Source of the DNA: Cymodocea nodosa
Taxonomy: Eukaryota > Streptophyta > Magnoliopsida > Alismatales > Cymodoceaceae
Assembly (NCBI GenBank): GCA_036874045.1
Contig: CM072336.1
Location: 7,840,501-7,904,500 of the forward strand
Reading direction: 5' to 3'
DNA: 64,000 nt
A program made the position numbers and the translations under genes. The notes below the pieces were generated by a model, which saw nothing but the letters and a program-made list of their open reading frames with translations, did no database searches and was not told the DNA's origin. This document shows, piece after piece, positions 1-11,214 of the stretch (position 1 is its first letter; every line of letters begins with the position of its first letter).

Positions 1-627
1 CCAATTTTGACAACAGAGAAAAATAATTTTTTTTGACATTCTTGAATGAGAAAGATGGCATCATTTCAATTTCTCTTGTAAGCATTGACTAAAAGGGGAA
101 CATACATTTTGAATTAATCTACTCTTAATATTTATTTTAGAAGGGATTGATATTACATTTTTAAATTTTTAAAGGGGAAAGTAAATGATTTTTAAAAGAT
201 TTATAGTTTTTTTACGATGCATGTGTTGTGGTCATTTCTGTGCATGCATTAATTTTCCATGGACTGTATAGAAATTGTCTTCAACAATAAATGAAGCGAG
301 AAGCAATAATGGATGGTGTATAGTACCTCTGTTATATAAAGTCTATAAGTGAAAAAGATCCAGAGTTCAAATCCAAATTAAAAATACTACCAATATAAAA
401 GAAATTAATAGAGAAGGAAAGTGGCCCTATATTGCCCTAATGCCTGCCCTGTTTTAATGTACTATTCCCAATGATTTCAGCATTAACATCCATTTCTAAA
501 CAATAAACATCCATAATTAATTTACTGAACAATAATCCATTAATTTATACTTTTTCTAAGGATTCGTACCAATCAATAAATTCATTGAAATTTTAAAAGA
601 ACAGATAAAAATGAAGTCAACACTTAC
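1..627. other. GET3 intron (partial), no gene seen
   Basis: AT-rich sequence 3' of exon 4. I looked for the expected next exon (the MTTFVCVCIPEF-like region) on the minus strand and did not see it. A weak B-box-like word (GTTCAAATCC, near 366) lacks a convincing A box. Confidence 0.5.
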
Positions 628-738
628 TGGATCCTTAAACTGCTTATTGACTTTTTCAATTGTGTCTTTCATTCCTTCAAGCTTCCCTACAAATGCATCC
701 CTGCTGAACTCAACGCCAACACCAAAATAAGGTATGAC
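628..738 (-). CDS. GET3: GET3 exon 4
   Basis: 111 bases between acceptor GACAG and donor GTAAGTG. The translation runs [20 protein letters not shown] then [17 protein letters not shown], matching the LEGLKDVIEQVNRQFKDP region of plant GET3. No later exon was found in 1-627, so the gene runs off the left edge. Confidence 0.92.
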
Positions 739-3700
739 CTGTCATAAGAAGAGTATCAAGACTGAATGCAAAGTACATTTAGTTTTTGAAATTAATAGTG
801 GAGATGATTAATAAATGGAAAATGAAACACACAGCATGCAGTAATGTGATGATAGTCATAACAATGATAATAAATTAAGCAACTAATGATGGTGAAATAT
901 AAATATTTCTGAGCTGAATGCTACAAGAGACTCACTAATCAAAATGGAAATAAAAGTTGCACTGACTGCCGGAGGAGCCGGAGGGCTGGCTTAATTTGGC
1001 CAACCCTATCACAAAACACAATCATATACACCCATGCCAGGTCAACCATGGTCAGCAGTAGCCTTAACCAAAATCATGTAATGTTTGGATCGGAAAGATT
1101 AAAGTGCTGATGCCAATAAAACAGTCATACCACTGTACTTCAGAGAGGTCCTTGAGGCCCAAAGATTCGCAGCAACATTTTTATTTTGACAACCATGTAT
1201 CAAACAATTCAATAATGTCGAATGGAATAGACTATGGATGGTTAATGGCTGGACTATTCTGTTGATAGATAGTGCACCTGGATTTAACCTGATCTACGCT
1301 TAGTTGCTCTTCATCATTATTTTTGATATTCTGCTTCAGCATTTGCTCATGAAAGTGTTCCCAAGTTCATGGTTGTGTGTGCGTCTGTTTATACACGCAC
1401 CTTTGGATCATGTAGTATTGCATTCACAATAAGTTATTTTGTGAATTTTAAACAAGCCCTAAAATTGGGCCAACTCTGATTGAACAACTGGGTCAGATCG
1501 ACCCTCTCACAAAAGGTGAGTTGTGGGACCCAACCCTTAGTGAAAGGGTCGATTGTTAGTTAGATCAAGGTCAGGCCTTTTTCCCCATATTTGGTACCCC
1601 AAGCCATCATTTCTAGTGGGACCATTGTCTCATAGTCACAGCATGCATGGATTAGATATTATAACAACTAACTGGGTAGAATATAGGAGTTGCAAGTACT
1701 GTTGTTCTTAATTTAACTAAATTATTGTAGCTAGTTAACTAATTGTATAGAAGATGGACCTTACAAAAATCCTACAACATAAGATTCCATCCAATTGTCT
1801 CTGACTACACCTTTTAAGCATGGATCTATCTATCAATTAAATATGTATCTATCATGCAACAAAACCTACACATCAGAATGCTATTAATAGAAAGTACATA
1901 CCTGCCAATCATATAATAATAAACCATGCATATGCATCATCCAGAAAATAATAGTCAATACATACCTGTGCCAAGAGTGCACTTAATGTATTGGACATGG
2001 TCATGGCTCTTGATATCCCTTTCTCTAGTGCTGATGGGAACTGCAACAGACGAAGTGTGTGGCCCGTTGGAGCAGTATCAAACACCACAACCGAATAATC
2101 TGTTGCCTGAACCAATCTGCATTAAAGCAACTGGAAAACTCAATTCAAGCTATGAGCATAGGCCATAAGCATGTGAAGAAATCTAATTCAAGCTTTGCCA
2201 CTTTTGTGCATAATCAATCTTTTCAAGGAATTTCACTTTTAAAACTGAACACCTTATATATTGATGTGCAAATTACATGCAAAAAAGAACTCACTTAAGC
2301 ATCTCAGCAAAGCTCACAGCTTCATCAATTCCAGGAACTGTATTTGCTAAATCTAAGATAAAGCTATCCATGCCTTGTGAAGCTTCCATTTCATCATTCT
2401 CTGCCCAAGGATCAATCTCCTGTGTAGATGAAGACAGGAAGATGAATACAATAATTTTAGAAAGTAGAAACTGAAAGGATATCTAGATTTTGATAATGCA
2501 AAAATCAATGTAAGGTTTTGAATTGTATTTATCAGGATTAGTCTGTACAACAAAAAGATCAGAAAACAGACAAATCGAAGCAACAAATATGTGGCAGTAA
2601 ATCTCAGAATATGCTGTTGCAGAAAATCGGATAGTTAAGAATTATATTTCTCAGGTTAAGGAGGATTGAATGATCGGATAATTAAGGAGTTAACTCTCTG
2701 GAAGCTTAAAGGACTTTTCGGAGAGTTACAGGTATAACTATCTGAAAGTTAAGTCATTCAATAAATCACGTGTAGAAATACAGAACGGAAGCTTAAATGA
2801 CTTGTCAAAGAGTTAGATAACTATCCGAATTGAATTTTCTTTTCGGAGAGTTAGATAACTATTCAAGTTTTTCAATAAGTTACAGGTATAACTTTCCGAA
2901 ACTTAAGTCATCATATTACGCACGTGCAGAACAGAAAAGTCGGCAGTCAAAAGCTTAAAGGAAAATTTCAGAGAGTTAGAAAGATAACTATCTGAAATCC
3001 TAAAGCATTTCGGTGAGTTACAGAGATAACCATCCGAAACTTAAGTCATTGAATTTCCCACGTGTAGAATTCCAGAAAGAAGCTCAAATATGTTTTCGAA
3101 GAGTTAGATAACTATCCAAAATCCTGAAGCGTTTCGATGAGTTACAGGGTTAACCATCCGAAACTTAAGTCAGTCTTTTATGCACGTGCTGAATTGAAGC
3201 AATCAAAAAGTTAACAGAGGGTTACTGTAGCCAACTATCCGACAGTTATATAACTGTTCGGTAAATTACAGTTATAAGCATCCGATTGATTGTCAGCTCG
3301 TAATAAATATTTTGGAATCCTACCTAGCAGAAAAGTTTAAGTGATCTTTCGGTGAGTTACAGATATTCTTCAGAGAGTTGCACAGCTAACTATCTGAAAT
3401 GTTAGGAAAATCGGTAAGACATCTTGAAATAACTTTATGAACGGTAATTTACCGTATTTGGGACTGGAGTCTAATCAAGTACAGTAGAATACATCCGTTG
3501 GAAAAAAATATGATCGTTACACATGTCAGGTATATATACAAGATATAGACAATGGATTTAAGTAACGCTTTGCTCATACATATACTTACACCAAGCTCAA
3601 CAGAAGAAAAGCTTTAAAGATCAAATCATCTTCAACACTTACAGACCAAATTTTAGAAGTTCATCACGCATTCAACTCTGTTGTTCACAAGATAGTGTTT

Positions 3701-6420
3701 ACTGAAGTACACGGATTAAAACTTCAAAGAAAGGATTGATTGAAGCTTCGACAAGGAAGCTCAAGTGAATGGTTAGTTGGTTCTTGCTTAAACCTTAAAG
3801 CAAGTGATTGCAAGTTTGCAAGAGTTTAGTGAAGTCCAAGTATCCTTTGGGGGTGGACTAGCCGTTAGTGGTGAACCACCTAAAAATCTCTGTGTGATTT
3901 CTTTTATTATATGTTTGCTATCACTTTACATTAAGCTACTTCTAAAAGGTTAAGAAACGAATTTTTATCATTCACCCCCCTTCTAGTAAGCCTTAAGGTC
4001 CTAACAGAAACTACATGTTGTAACCGATGTTAAATTAGATGTAGGGACCAATGCTATTCCTAAATCCTAAACTGATTGTCATCATCTACTCCTCTTTTTT
4101 TGATAATGGCAGTGTTTTTGTTAGGGTTCAAACTCAATACTTCATCCCTCATAATAGAGTGGATGGCCAACCATGCTATCTCACTATTGGTTTGTCATCT
4201 ACTCCAATCAATGACCTCTTTTCCTCTAGCTCCATTTCTTTTCCATTCAATCCCTATCCTCACTTTTTCCATCTCAATTTTTTCCCTTTCATGTCTTCTA
4301 TCTTCAATTTTGTTAACCATCCAATATGGATTTACCATCACCTCCATTGTTTTAAGATGTTACTACCATTTTTATTCATCAAAAACAAAATAATTCCACT
4401 TACAATTTTAAAAAATACAAAATAATACCAAGGGAATATATGGTACTACTAGTTCCAACCAAGGCACTAGAATTGTTGTTTCACATGGCATCCTTAGTCT
4501 CCAAAATGTAATCCACTCTCCTTGTCATTCTACTGATCAACCATATAATCCCTCCTCTCTACCTTTCTCTTTCTAATTATGTTTGCCAGTATACACTTGA
4601 GGGCACTTTGATGAAAGAGGAGGGAGGAAGAGGAGACTCCAATCGAAGAGGAAGGTGAAAGTTGTAGATAGAGAAGGAAGGTAGGTCTAGAAGTTGCAAG
4701 TGGAAGAAGAAAGGGGAAGAAAAGGATAATATTGTTGCTTAACATTTAAATTAACAGAATTAAAAAAAATGTTAGTTTTAACACAAAAGGTTAACTTAAT
4801 GGCATATGTAAAACTATGGAAGTATTTTATAAAATCAAACAATATTGTCAAGATTCTATATATGGCATAGTTTTTGTTGATGAAAATAAGTCAAGAATTA
4901 GTTCTAAATTAGAATTATGGGGAAATACTTTAGAGCACAAAGGATTTAGGTTAAGTAGATAACAAAAACTAAATATATGGAATGTAAATTCAATGAAAAT
5001 AGGAATAATGATAAAGATATATACTTAGATAATTATAAGATTTATAAATTTTTTTTAAATACTTAAGATCTATAATAAGTGGTAATGGTGAAATTATATA
5101 GGTTGTTATTATAGGATCAAAGTAAGATGAATGAAGTGGAAAAATGTTTGTGGAAAATTATATGATAGGAGGATATCCTTAAGATAAAAGGAAAATTCTA
5201 TAAAACTACTTTTCACTCAATTATACTTTATAACTCAAAATATTAGGCTATGAAGCATAATCATATACAAAAAATTAATGTTGTTGAGATATGTATGCTT
5301 AAATGGATGAGTGATAACACTATAAAGGATAAGCTAAAAAAGATTTTATTAAGAATAAAGTAGGAGTTGATAATAAAATAAAAGAAAATTAACTTACATG
5401 ATTTGGTCATATCTTTAGAAAATTAAAGAATGCATCAGTTAGGAGAGAAGAATTAATTAATGCAAAAAAAATTAAAAGAAGTAAAGATTATTCCAAAACT
5501 AATAGTTAGGAATTGTAAGAAAAGATTTAAATTTATGTGATTTAATAGAAGATTTAGCAATAGATAGAAACACTTGTAGAAAAAGATTCATGTGACCAAC
5601 CCCACATAGTGGGATTATACGGTTAGAATTGTTGTGGTTGTTATATGTTTTGGATGGTATACATGAAATTTTCTAAATATTAAGGAGCGTTGAGGGCTTT
5701 TGCAGCACGTTATGGAAACAATTCAAGAAATTTACAACAGAAAAGTCATCTTGTGTAAGTTCATTGACATATAAATAGTCAAACGGAGAGTATAAATGAG
5801 GACATTCATCCATCACAGGGTGGCCAACCTGAAAGAAAGAAATGTTGTCTTGATCGAAAAGTAACACAACAGTAGTCATGCAACATCTTCTACCGGCGCA
5901 CACATGTCAATCCGATTTGGGGTCTATTTGGAAGTACTTTTGGAGTGGGCTTTGACCAAGAACTACACTCTAAACTCGGAGTTAACCCGAAGTGAACTGA
6001 TTAGCAAATATGAAAAACGTCAAGTAACTTAATTCCTTAAGCCCGACCAAAACTATAGCACACCATCGTAAAGAATGGGGCGTTTCAGTCAAAATCATGA
6101 AAGACAACAACACCGAAGAAGAAGGAAAGGAGAAGAACAAAAACAACGACAACAACAACAACAACAGTGGTACGTACCATGGCGTACAGATTGGTGAATC
6201 CCTTGATGAGGGTGGGAGCACTGGTGAACTGCTGGCGGAAGATGTCGCTGAGGTTGTGAGCGGGGTCGGTGGAGACGATGAGGACGGAGTGCCGGACCTG
6301 AGACAGGAGGATGGCCATGACGGAACTGCATGTCGTCTTGCCGACACCACCTTTGCCACCGACGAAGACCCACTTCAGGGAGTCCTGCTCCAATACGTTC
6401 CGCACTGTTCCCACCTCCAT
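628..6420 (-). CDS. GET3: GET3/ASNA1-type ATPase, tail-anchored protein targeting (3' end beyond window)
   Basis: Cytosolic ATPase that carries tail-anchored membrane proteins to the ER in the GET/TRC40 pathway. Visible coding exons are 6178-6420, 2295-2419, 1966-2116 and 628-738; phases join cleanly and give 210 residues, where the family has about 350. Residues 21-30 are the deviant Walker [11 protein letters not shown], 52-59 are switch I DPAHNLSD with the catalytic Asp at 59, and 136-142 are switch II DTAPTGH. Exon 2 encodes the acidic stretch and [13 protein letters not shown], typical of the eukaryotic cytosolic form; there is no transit peptide. The start at 6420 matches known plant starts; an in-frame ATG at 6477 would add 19 residues rich in Glu. 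The C-terminal exons must lie left of base 1. Intron 1 is 3.8 kb and holds a solo LTR and a LINE tail. Identity is certain from motif order; the exact paralogue is inferred. Confidence 0.95.
739..1965. other. GET3 intron 3
   Basis: Non-coding. The only structure noticed is an imperfect 13-bp inverted repeat, TCGACCCTCTCAC at 1498-1510 against GTGAAAGGGTCGA at 1540-1552 (12 of 13 pairs), probably a small transposon remnant. Confidence 0.5.
1966..2116 (-). CDS. GET3: GET3 exon 3
   Basis: 151 bases between acceptor ATGCAG and donor GTATGT. It encodes [19 protein letters not shown], then [14 protein letters not shown] and [17 protein letters not shown]. It contains switch II and the conserved TLRLLQFP helix. 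The intron to exon 2 is only 178 bp. Confidence 0.95.
2295..2419 (-). CDS. GET3: GET3 exon 2
   Basis: 125 bases between acceptor CACAG and donor GTGAGT. It starts [15 protein letters not shown] and ends [13 protein letters not shown] plus two bases of a split Lys codon. The PGIDEA-SFAEML block is diagnostic of GET3. Confidence 0.95.
2700..3300 (+). repeat. Tandem repeat array with four CACGTG boxes
   Basis: Four diverged copies of a unit of about 125-155 bp. Each has the word GAGTTACAG or a close variant, then ATCCGAAACTTAAGTCA or a variant, then CACGTG. CACGTG lies at 2767-2772, 2921-2926, 3059-3064 and 3183-3188. CACGTG is the plant G-box, with an ACGTG core shared with abscisic acid response elements. 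The array lies upstream of the LTR TATA box, where an LTR enhancer would be. Confidence 0.75.
3531..3538 (+). promoter_or_regulatory. TATA box of the solo LTR
   Basis: TATATATA about 475 bp before the LTR right end, with the CACGTG repeats upstream. Transcription from here would run rightward through the rest of GET3 intron 1, antisense to GET3. The sequence is clear; activity is inferred. Confidence 0.45.
4007..4849. other. GET3 intron 1 sequence, unassigned
   Basis: AT-rich and pyrimidine-rich sequence between the solo LTR and the LINE tail. Short open frames on both strands have low-complexity composition and no recognisable domain. Confidence 0.4.
4850..5650 (+). mobile_element. RTE-type LINE, 5'-truncated 3' end
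   Basis: Broken reading frames match the end of plant RTE reverse transcriptase in order: [19 protein letters not shown] and [10 protein letters not shown] near 4870-4970, [13 protein letters not shown] near 5285-5330, a [14 protein letters not shown] motif near 5365-5415, then the tail CCCCACATAGTGGGATTATA and short TTG-like repeats at about 5600-5645, the usual RTE 3' end. About 0.8 kb of a roughly 3.3-kb element remains, with many stops and frameshifts. It is dead and old. Confidence 0.8.
5651..6177. other. GET3 intron 1, 5' part
   Basis: No element recognised. A minus-strand open frame at 5673-5903 has a splice-acceptor-like end but no resemblance to GET3, and exon 1 joins exon 2 in phase without it. 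An AAC-rich microsatellite lies near 6139-6168. Confidence 0.5.
6178..6420 (-). CDS. GET3: GET3 exon 1 (coding part)
   Basis: 81 codons from ATG at 6420 to GCC-ATG, followed by the donor GTACGTA. It holds the P-loop [10 protein letters not shown] and the DPAHNLSD switch. It ends after YAM, the position where plant GET3 genes continue with a Glu-rich stretch, supplied here by the exon at 2295-2419. An AAC/TTG microsatellite lies just inside the intron. Confidence 0.95.
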
Positions 6421-6638
6421 CCTCTCTTCTTCTTCTTCCTCCTCTCGACTTCCCCCCGTTGTGTCAAACCCTGTCACCGCCGTGGAGACGTGAAGACAGG
6501 TGGTGAACGATAATTTATATTATGATCGAAGGTCGTCATCGTCGAAAAAAAAAATCTGAGCATTTGGTTGATGGTAGAAATAATTCTCATTTAATTGTTG
6601 CATTCATCGATACGCTTACTTTTTCTAATACGCTTACC

Positions 6639-6647
6639 TTTTATATA
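6639..6647 (-). promoter_or_regulatory. Putative GET3 TATA box
   Basis: TATATAAAA on the minus strand, about 220 bp upstream of the GET3 ATG, which would leave a 5' leader of roughly 190 nt. No other TATA-like word is as well placed. Inference from sequence and spacing only. Confidence 0.45.
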
Positions 6648-6773
6648 ACTTTATTAAATATCTTCATCGATAACAATATACGTCACCGATAGTTTTTTTT
6701 TAAAAATTTTATTAAAAAGTTGCTGTTACTTGTAGATTCCTCCTTCTTTGATAGCTTAATTTTTAGACACCGC

Positions 6774-6989
6774 AGTAAAAAGAAAAAGATGAAAACTTTC
6801 TGTATAACTGTATATACTTGAAAGAATGGTAGTACAATGGTATAAATAGAGAAAACGGAGAATGCATCTAAGTACATTCTCAATAAATGATAATAAAGGA
6901 TAGACTGAAAATAAGGAGTCAGTCGAAAACGATAGATCAATATGATCATAAGCTTCTCAATCAATCAATGCCAATGTCATACTTTAACA
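6774..6989 (-). repeat. 3' LTR of copia 1
   Basis: Matches 11004-11214 along its length; ends GTCATACTTTAACA on the plus strand. It lies about 130 bp upstream of the putative GET3 TATA box, on the same strand. The inner boundary is uncertain by a few bases. Confidence 0.85.
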
Positions 6990-9900
6990 GCCCCCTTCAA
7001 GTTAAAGGAGGGGCACCGATTGACAGCTTCCAACTCTCCTGACGAACTGATGTACTGCACGTTGAAGTGTCTCCATTTGATGTGCTTTCGAAGAGAATGA
7101 AACCTGATATCGATATGTTTGGTGCGTAAGTGATAAATTAGATTGATTGAAAGATAAATGGCACTAATATTATCACACCAAATAGTAGGAGAAGTAACTG
7201 AAATGTGTAATTCTTGTAACATCTGTCGAAGCCATAATATGTCACATGCTGTGAGAGCGAGAGTTTGGTATTCCGCCTCTATGCTAGAGAGAGATACAGT
7301 GGCTTGTTTGCGAGAACACCTAAGATATAGGATTATTAATAAACAAATGCAATATCCAGAATGAGAGCTACGATCATTTGGATCACTACCCCAATCAGAA
7401 TCACTAAATGCTTGAATTATTCTAGAGATAAATTGACGATAAATGAGACCATAGTCAATAGTTGATTTGAGATAGTGCAATATGCGCTTGGCAGCTTTGT
7501 TCAGTAGTCGATCAGACATGAAGTAACAAACCTTGTTTACTAAATAAGCTACATCTGGTCTGGTGATGCATAGATATTGAAGAGCTCCTACAAGACTATG
7601 AAACTCTGTAGGATTTTTAAGTAAGCCACCTTGGTTTCGAAGTAATCTTGTGGAGGAAGCCATGGATGTTTTGCAAGGTTTAACTCCATCGAGCTTAAAC
7701 TTCTTGAAAATATCTATCAGATATTTAGTCTATGATAAATGAAGATATTGTTCAGTGTGTTTCACTTCCACTCCCAAGAAGTAGTGTAAATCACCTAAAT
7801 CACGAATGGTGAATGCTTCTAAAAGTTGTTTCACAATATGTTCAATCTCACATGAAGATGATCTAGTGATATGATAAAATCATCGACATAGACCAGTATG
7901 TAAGTAATTGATGAATTAGTTTTCTTTATGAATAGAGAAGCATCACACTTTGAATCTTTGTATCCTTGCCACCAAAGAAGACCCTACAATTTATGAAACC
8001 AAGCCCTTGGAGCTTGCTTGAGTCCATAGAGAGATATTTAGAGCTTGCATACATGGTGAGGAAACTACTGATTAACAAAACCAAGTGGTTGTCTCATGTA
8101 TATGTCCTCTTGTAAACCTCCATGTAAAAAGGCATTGGAAATGTCCAATTGCCTCATCGTCCAGCCACTTGAAAAAGATAAACTAAATAGCAATCGAATT
8201 ATTACAGGTTTAACTACAGGACTATAGATCTCTCAAAAATCAGTGCCACATTTTTGAGAGTAAACTTGAGTCACAAGGCATACTCTATATCCTATCTAAA
8301 GTATCATTTGATTTTTCCTTGATGCGTTATATCCATCTGCTGCCTACGATATTAGTTCTTGGAGGCCTTGGAACCAATTTCCATGTGAAAGTTTTAAACA
8401 GTGTTGATATTTCTCCATTCATGGCTTCTCGCCACTTATCATCTTTGATGGCTCCTTCATCTGAAGTAGGAATGAATTTTGATTTTGCTGCAAACAAGGC
8501 ATATTTGGGATTTGGCTTGTAAATGCCCCTTGATGCTCGAGTTATTGGTCTGTTGTTGTCTTCATTAGGAGAAGTGGAAGTTTCCACATCTAGAGACTAT
8601 GTTGATTGCATAGAATTAGATGTTGAAGAATCTTCTAAAGAATCTTGAGTTGTTGATTCGTCATTGATGCTAGGAACAACATCAAATGATAGAGGATCAA
8701 GAACCTGAAGATGTTTTGTATTGGTGAAGCTTGACATGATAAAATAATAGAATTACAAATATTACTTGGATTGTCCTGTACACATGCACATCAACTGGAT
8801 TGGAAGAATGAAGTGTAATATTAAGTGAGAAATCATTTTTGATGAAAACATCATCTCTAGAGATAAAGGATCTCCTTTGCTTCGGTGAATAACAGATATA
8901 TCCCTTATGGTTAGGTGAGTAACCCAAGAAGATGCATGGAGAAGACCTGAAATTGAATTTATTGTGTTGATATGGTCAAAGATTGGGAAAACATTTGCTA
9001 CCAAATACCTTTAAAAAGTCATGATCAACTTTGTGATTGAATAATGTTTCAAAAGGACTTTTGTTGCCTAGATGACTAACTGGCAGTCTATTGATGAGAT
9101 AAACTGTTGTCTGAAATGCATCTATCCAAAAACATTTGGCCATTTTAGCCTGAGCTAATAGAGTTAATCCAGTAGTGTCCATGATATGCCTGTGTTTGCA
9201 TTTAGCTATCTCATTTTGCTCATGGGTATAAGGGCAAGCAAACCTTTGTTCAATGTCATTAGATTGCAAGAATTTTCCACCATTGTCACTTTGTAGCACT
9301 TTAATCTTTCTTTCCAGTCATTTTCAATTTCAGTTTTGAAATTAATGAATGCATTCAAAGTATATAATTTAACGACTAATGGATATAACCATGTAAATTT
9401 AGTTCAAGCATCTATGAAGTGTATGCAGTATCGAAAACCCTCTTTAGATGGTTAGGGACTAGGACCCCATAAGTCTGTATAATTTAAAGATAACGGTTTA
9501 GATTTAATAGAAGAGCTATCTTTGAATGACAATTTATGAGTCTTGCCCAAACAACTAGCAAAACAAAAACTTAAACCACTGGACTTAACAAATAGAGCAT
9601 TTGACGATACAATAGTTTTTGTTTTATGATGATTAGGATGCCCCAGTCGATGATGTCAAATATCCAATAGAATGTTGAGTTTGTAAAGAGATTCATTGAC
9701 CAGTCCTCGTCATACTACTTGATGGGTTCGACAATCCTCTATGTAAAAACTATTGTTGTCAAATTCAATATTCATGGGATTGTCATTGCAGGATCTATAA
9801 ACTGAAAGTAAATTTTTCTTTCTTTTAGGTACCACCAAAACATTCTTGAGAATGGCATTACCATTGTCAATACAAATTGTAGTATTCCCCATATGAGTGA

Positions 9901-11003
9901 TGAGCAGCTGGTTTCCATCTCCCATAGAGAGAGCATCAGGCCCTGTATAAGGTGAGCTCAAAGATAAGTTAGCAATTTCATTTGTGACATGGTAAGTTGC
10001 TTCAAAATCAGGATACCAAGCGGAATTATCAATAACAACATCTCCTTTATAAAGTGTAGTTGGCATTGGGATTAACTTTGGTAGGTGCAAAGTTATCCAT
10101 ATCAAGCTGTTTATAGTAGTTGAGAGTAGAATGCCTAGTTTTAGACCATATTTGAGACTGTAACTTTGGGAGCACCATTGTTGTTTGAACGATTTCCACA
10201 TCCTCCATTGGATTGCCCTCTTCCTCTGCCTCTATGGAAGTTATTTCTATTGTTGACCGCAACATTGGCATTAGGGGAATTCAAAAAATACCTGTCAATT
10301 CTCAGTTGATGATTCAACAAAATACTTCATAAATCTGCGAAGGGAAAGATGTTAGGTTGAGTGGTAACACTAGCAATGTTAAAGATCTCTCAATCCAACA
10401 AGCAACGACCAACTCATATTCTTGGCCAAGTCCACCAAGAAGATATAAAGAGAGGAGTTCATCATCTGTAACTGGTGTTCCAGCTACAACAAGACTATCA
10501 GCCGAGGGATGTCATACGAGTGACATAATCACTCATTGAAAGATTGCCTTCCTTTACTTGCTGCAATTCCAACTTCAGCTGCAACAAACGTGATTGGGAT
10601 TTGGAAGCAAATAAACGCTCCAAGGTTTGTCAAACACCAAACGAGGTCACTTGATTGACCACCTGAGACAGCACAGAGGGTGTTAGAGATGAAAAAATCC
10701 AACTTATAAGTGGTCGGTCTTAACGTTCCCAAGCAGCAGCTTCCTCTAATCCTTCAATAGGACGAGGAGAAGAGTCATTGACATAACTAAGGAGGTTATG
10801 TCCACATAGAAAAGCTATGAATCAAGCTCTCCACAGTACATAGTTAGATTTGTCCAACTTGATTGGAACGAGATTCTAGACATTGACAGGACTTGGTGTA
10901 GACGACTCAAAAGAGTTGGTGATGTTAAGAGATGTGTTGCTTGGAATTGACTGACTTCATGAAGCTAACAATCAATCATGTTTGGAATAAGCTCTAATAC
11001 CAA

Positions 11004-11214
11004 CTTTAAAAAAAAGAAAACAGAGATGAAAAGAACGAAAGTGGAAAATTTTTGTATAACCGTATATACCTGAAAGAATGGCAGTGAAAGGATATAAATA
11101 AGCACATTCTCAATGAATGGTAACAAAGGACAGGCTGAAAATGAGCAGACGAAAGCGAAAACGATAGATCAATATAACCATAAGAATTCAATCAATCAAT
11201 GTCATACTTTAACA
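11004..11214 (-). repeat. 5' LTR of copia 1
   Basis: Partner of 6774-6989, ending in the same GTCATACTTTAACA, with the tRNA-Met-type primer binding site directly inside it. No clean target duplication was seen. Confidence 0.85.

Larger units (their letters stand above)
2472..4006 (+). mobile_element. Probable solo copia-type LTR in GET3 intron 1
   Basis: The right end has the typical plant copia LTR finish (TTCACCCCCCTTCTAG, then CCTAACA at 4006) but is not followed by a primer binding site or gag, so it looks like a solo LTR. The proposed left end is TG at 2472, because the five bases gaaac occur both just before it (2467-2471) and just after the right end (4007-4011), as a target site duplication would. 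A TATATATA box lies at about 3531. It faces plus, opposite to GET3. The right end is firm; the left end is tentative. Confidence 0.6.
6774..11214 (-). mobile_element. Ty1/copia retrotransposon 1 (fossil)
   Basis: A two-LTR copia element on the minus strand just upstream of GET3. LTRs of about 211-216 bp lie at 6774-6989 and 11004-11214. The primer binding site TGGTATTAGAGC lies at 10991-11002 on the minus strand, and a purine tract (minus-strand CTTGAAGGGGGC) abuts the left LTR. Internal parts in minus-strand order: gag remnant (about 10,900-10,280), protease/gag-pre-integrase region (about 10,200-9,700), integrase core (about 9,300-8,700), reverse transcriptase (about 8,590-7,680) and RNase H (about 7,660-6,990). 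It is broken by roughly ten or more interruptions. LTRs differ by an estimated 13-15% by eye, so it is the older of the complete copies here. Confidence 0.9.

Noticed and set aside
360-380. B-box-like word suggesting a tRNA gene or SINE
   Set aside because: No A box, acceptor stem or cloverleaf could be drawn around it.
5673-5903. Minus-strand open frame in GET3 intron 1 with an acceptor-like CAG, as a possible extra exon
   Set aside because: Its translation resembles nothing in GET3, and exons 1 and 2 join in phase and in family order without it.
6097-6513. 138-codon plus-strand open frame over GET3 exon 1
   Set aside because: It is the antisense shadow of exon 1 and an AAC microsatellite.
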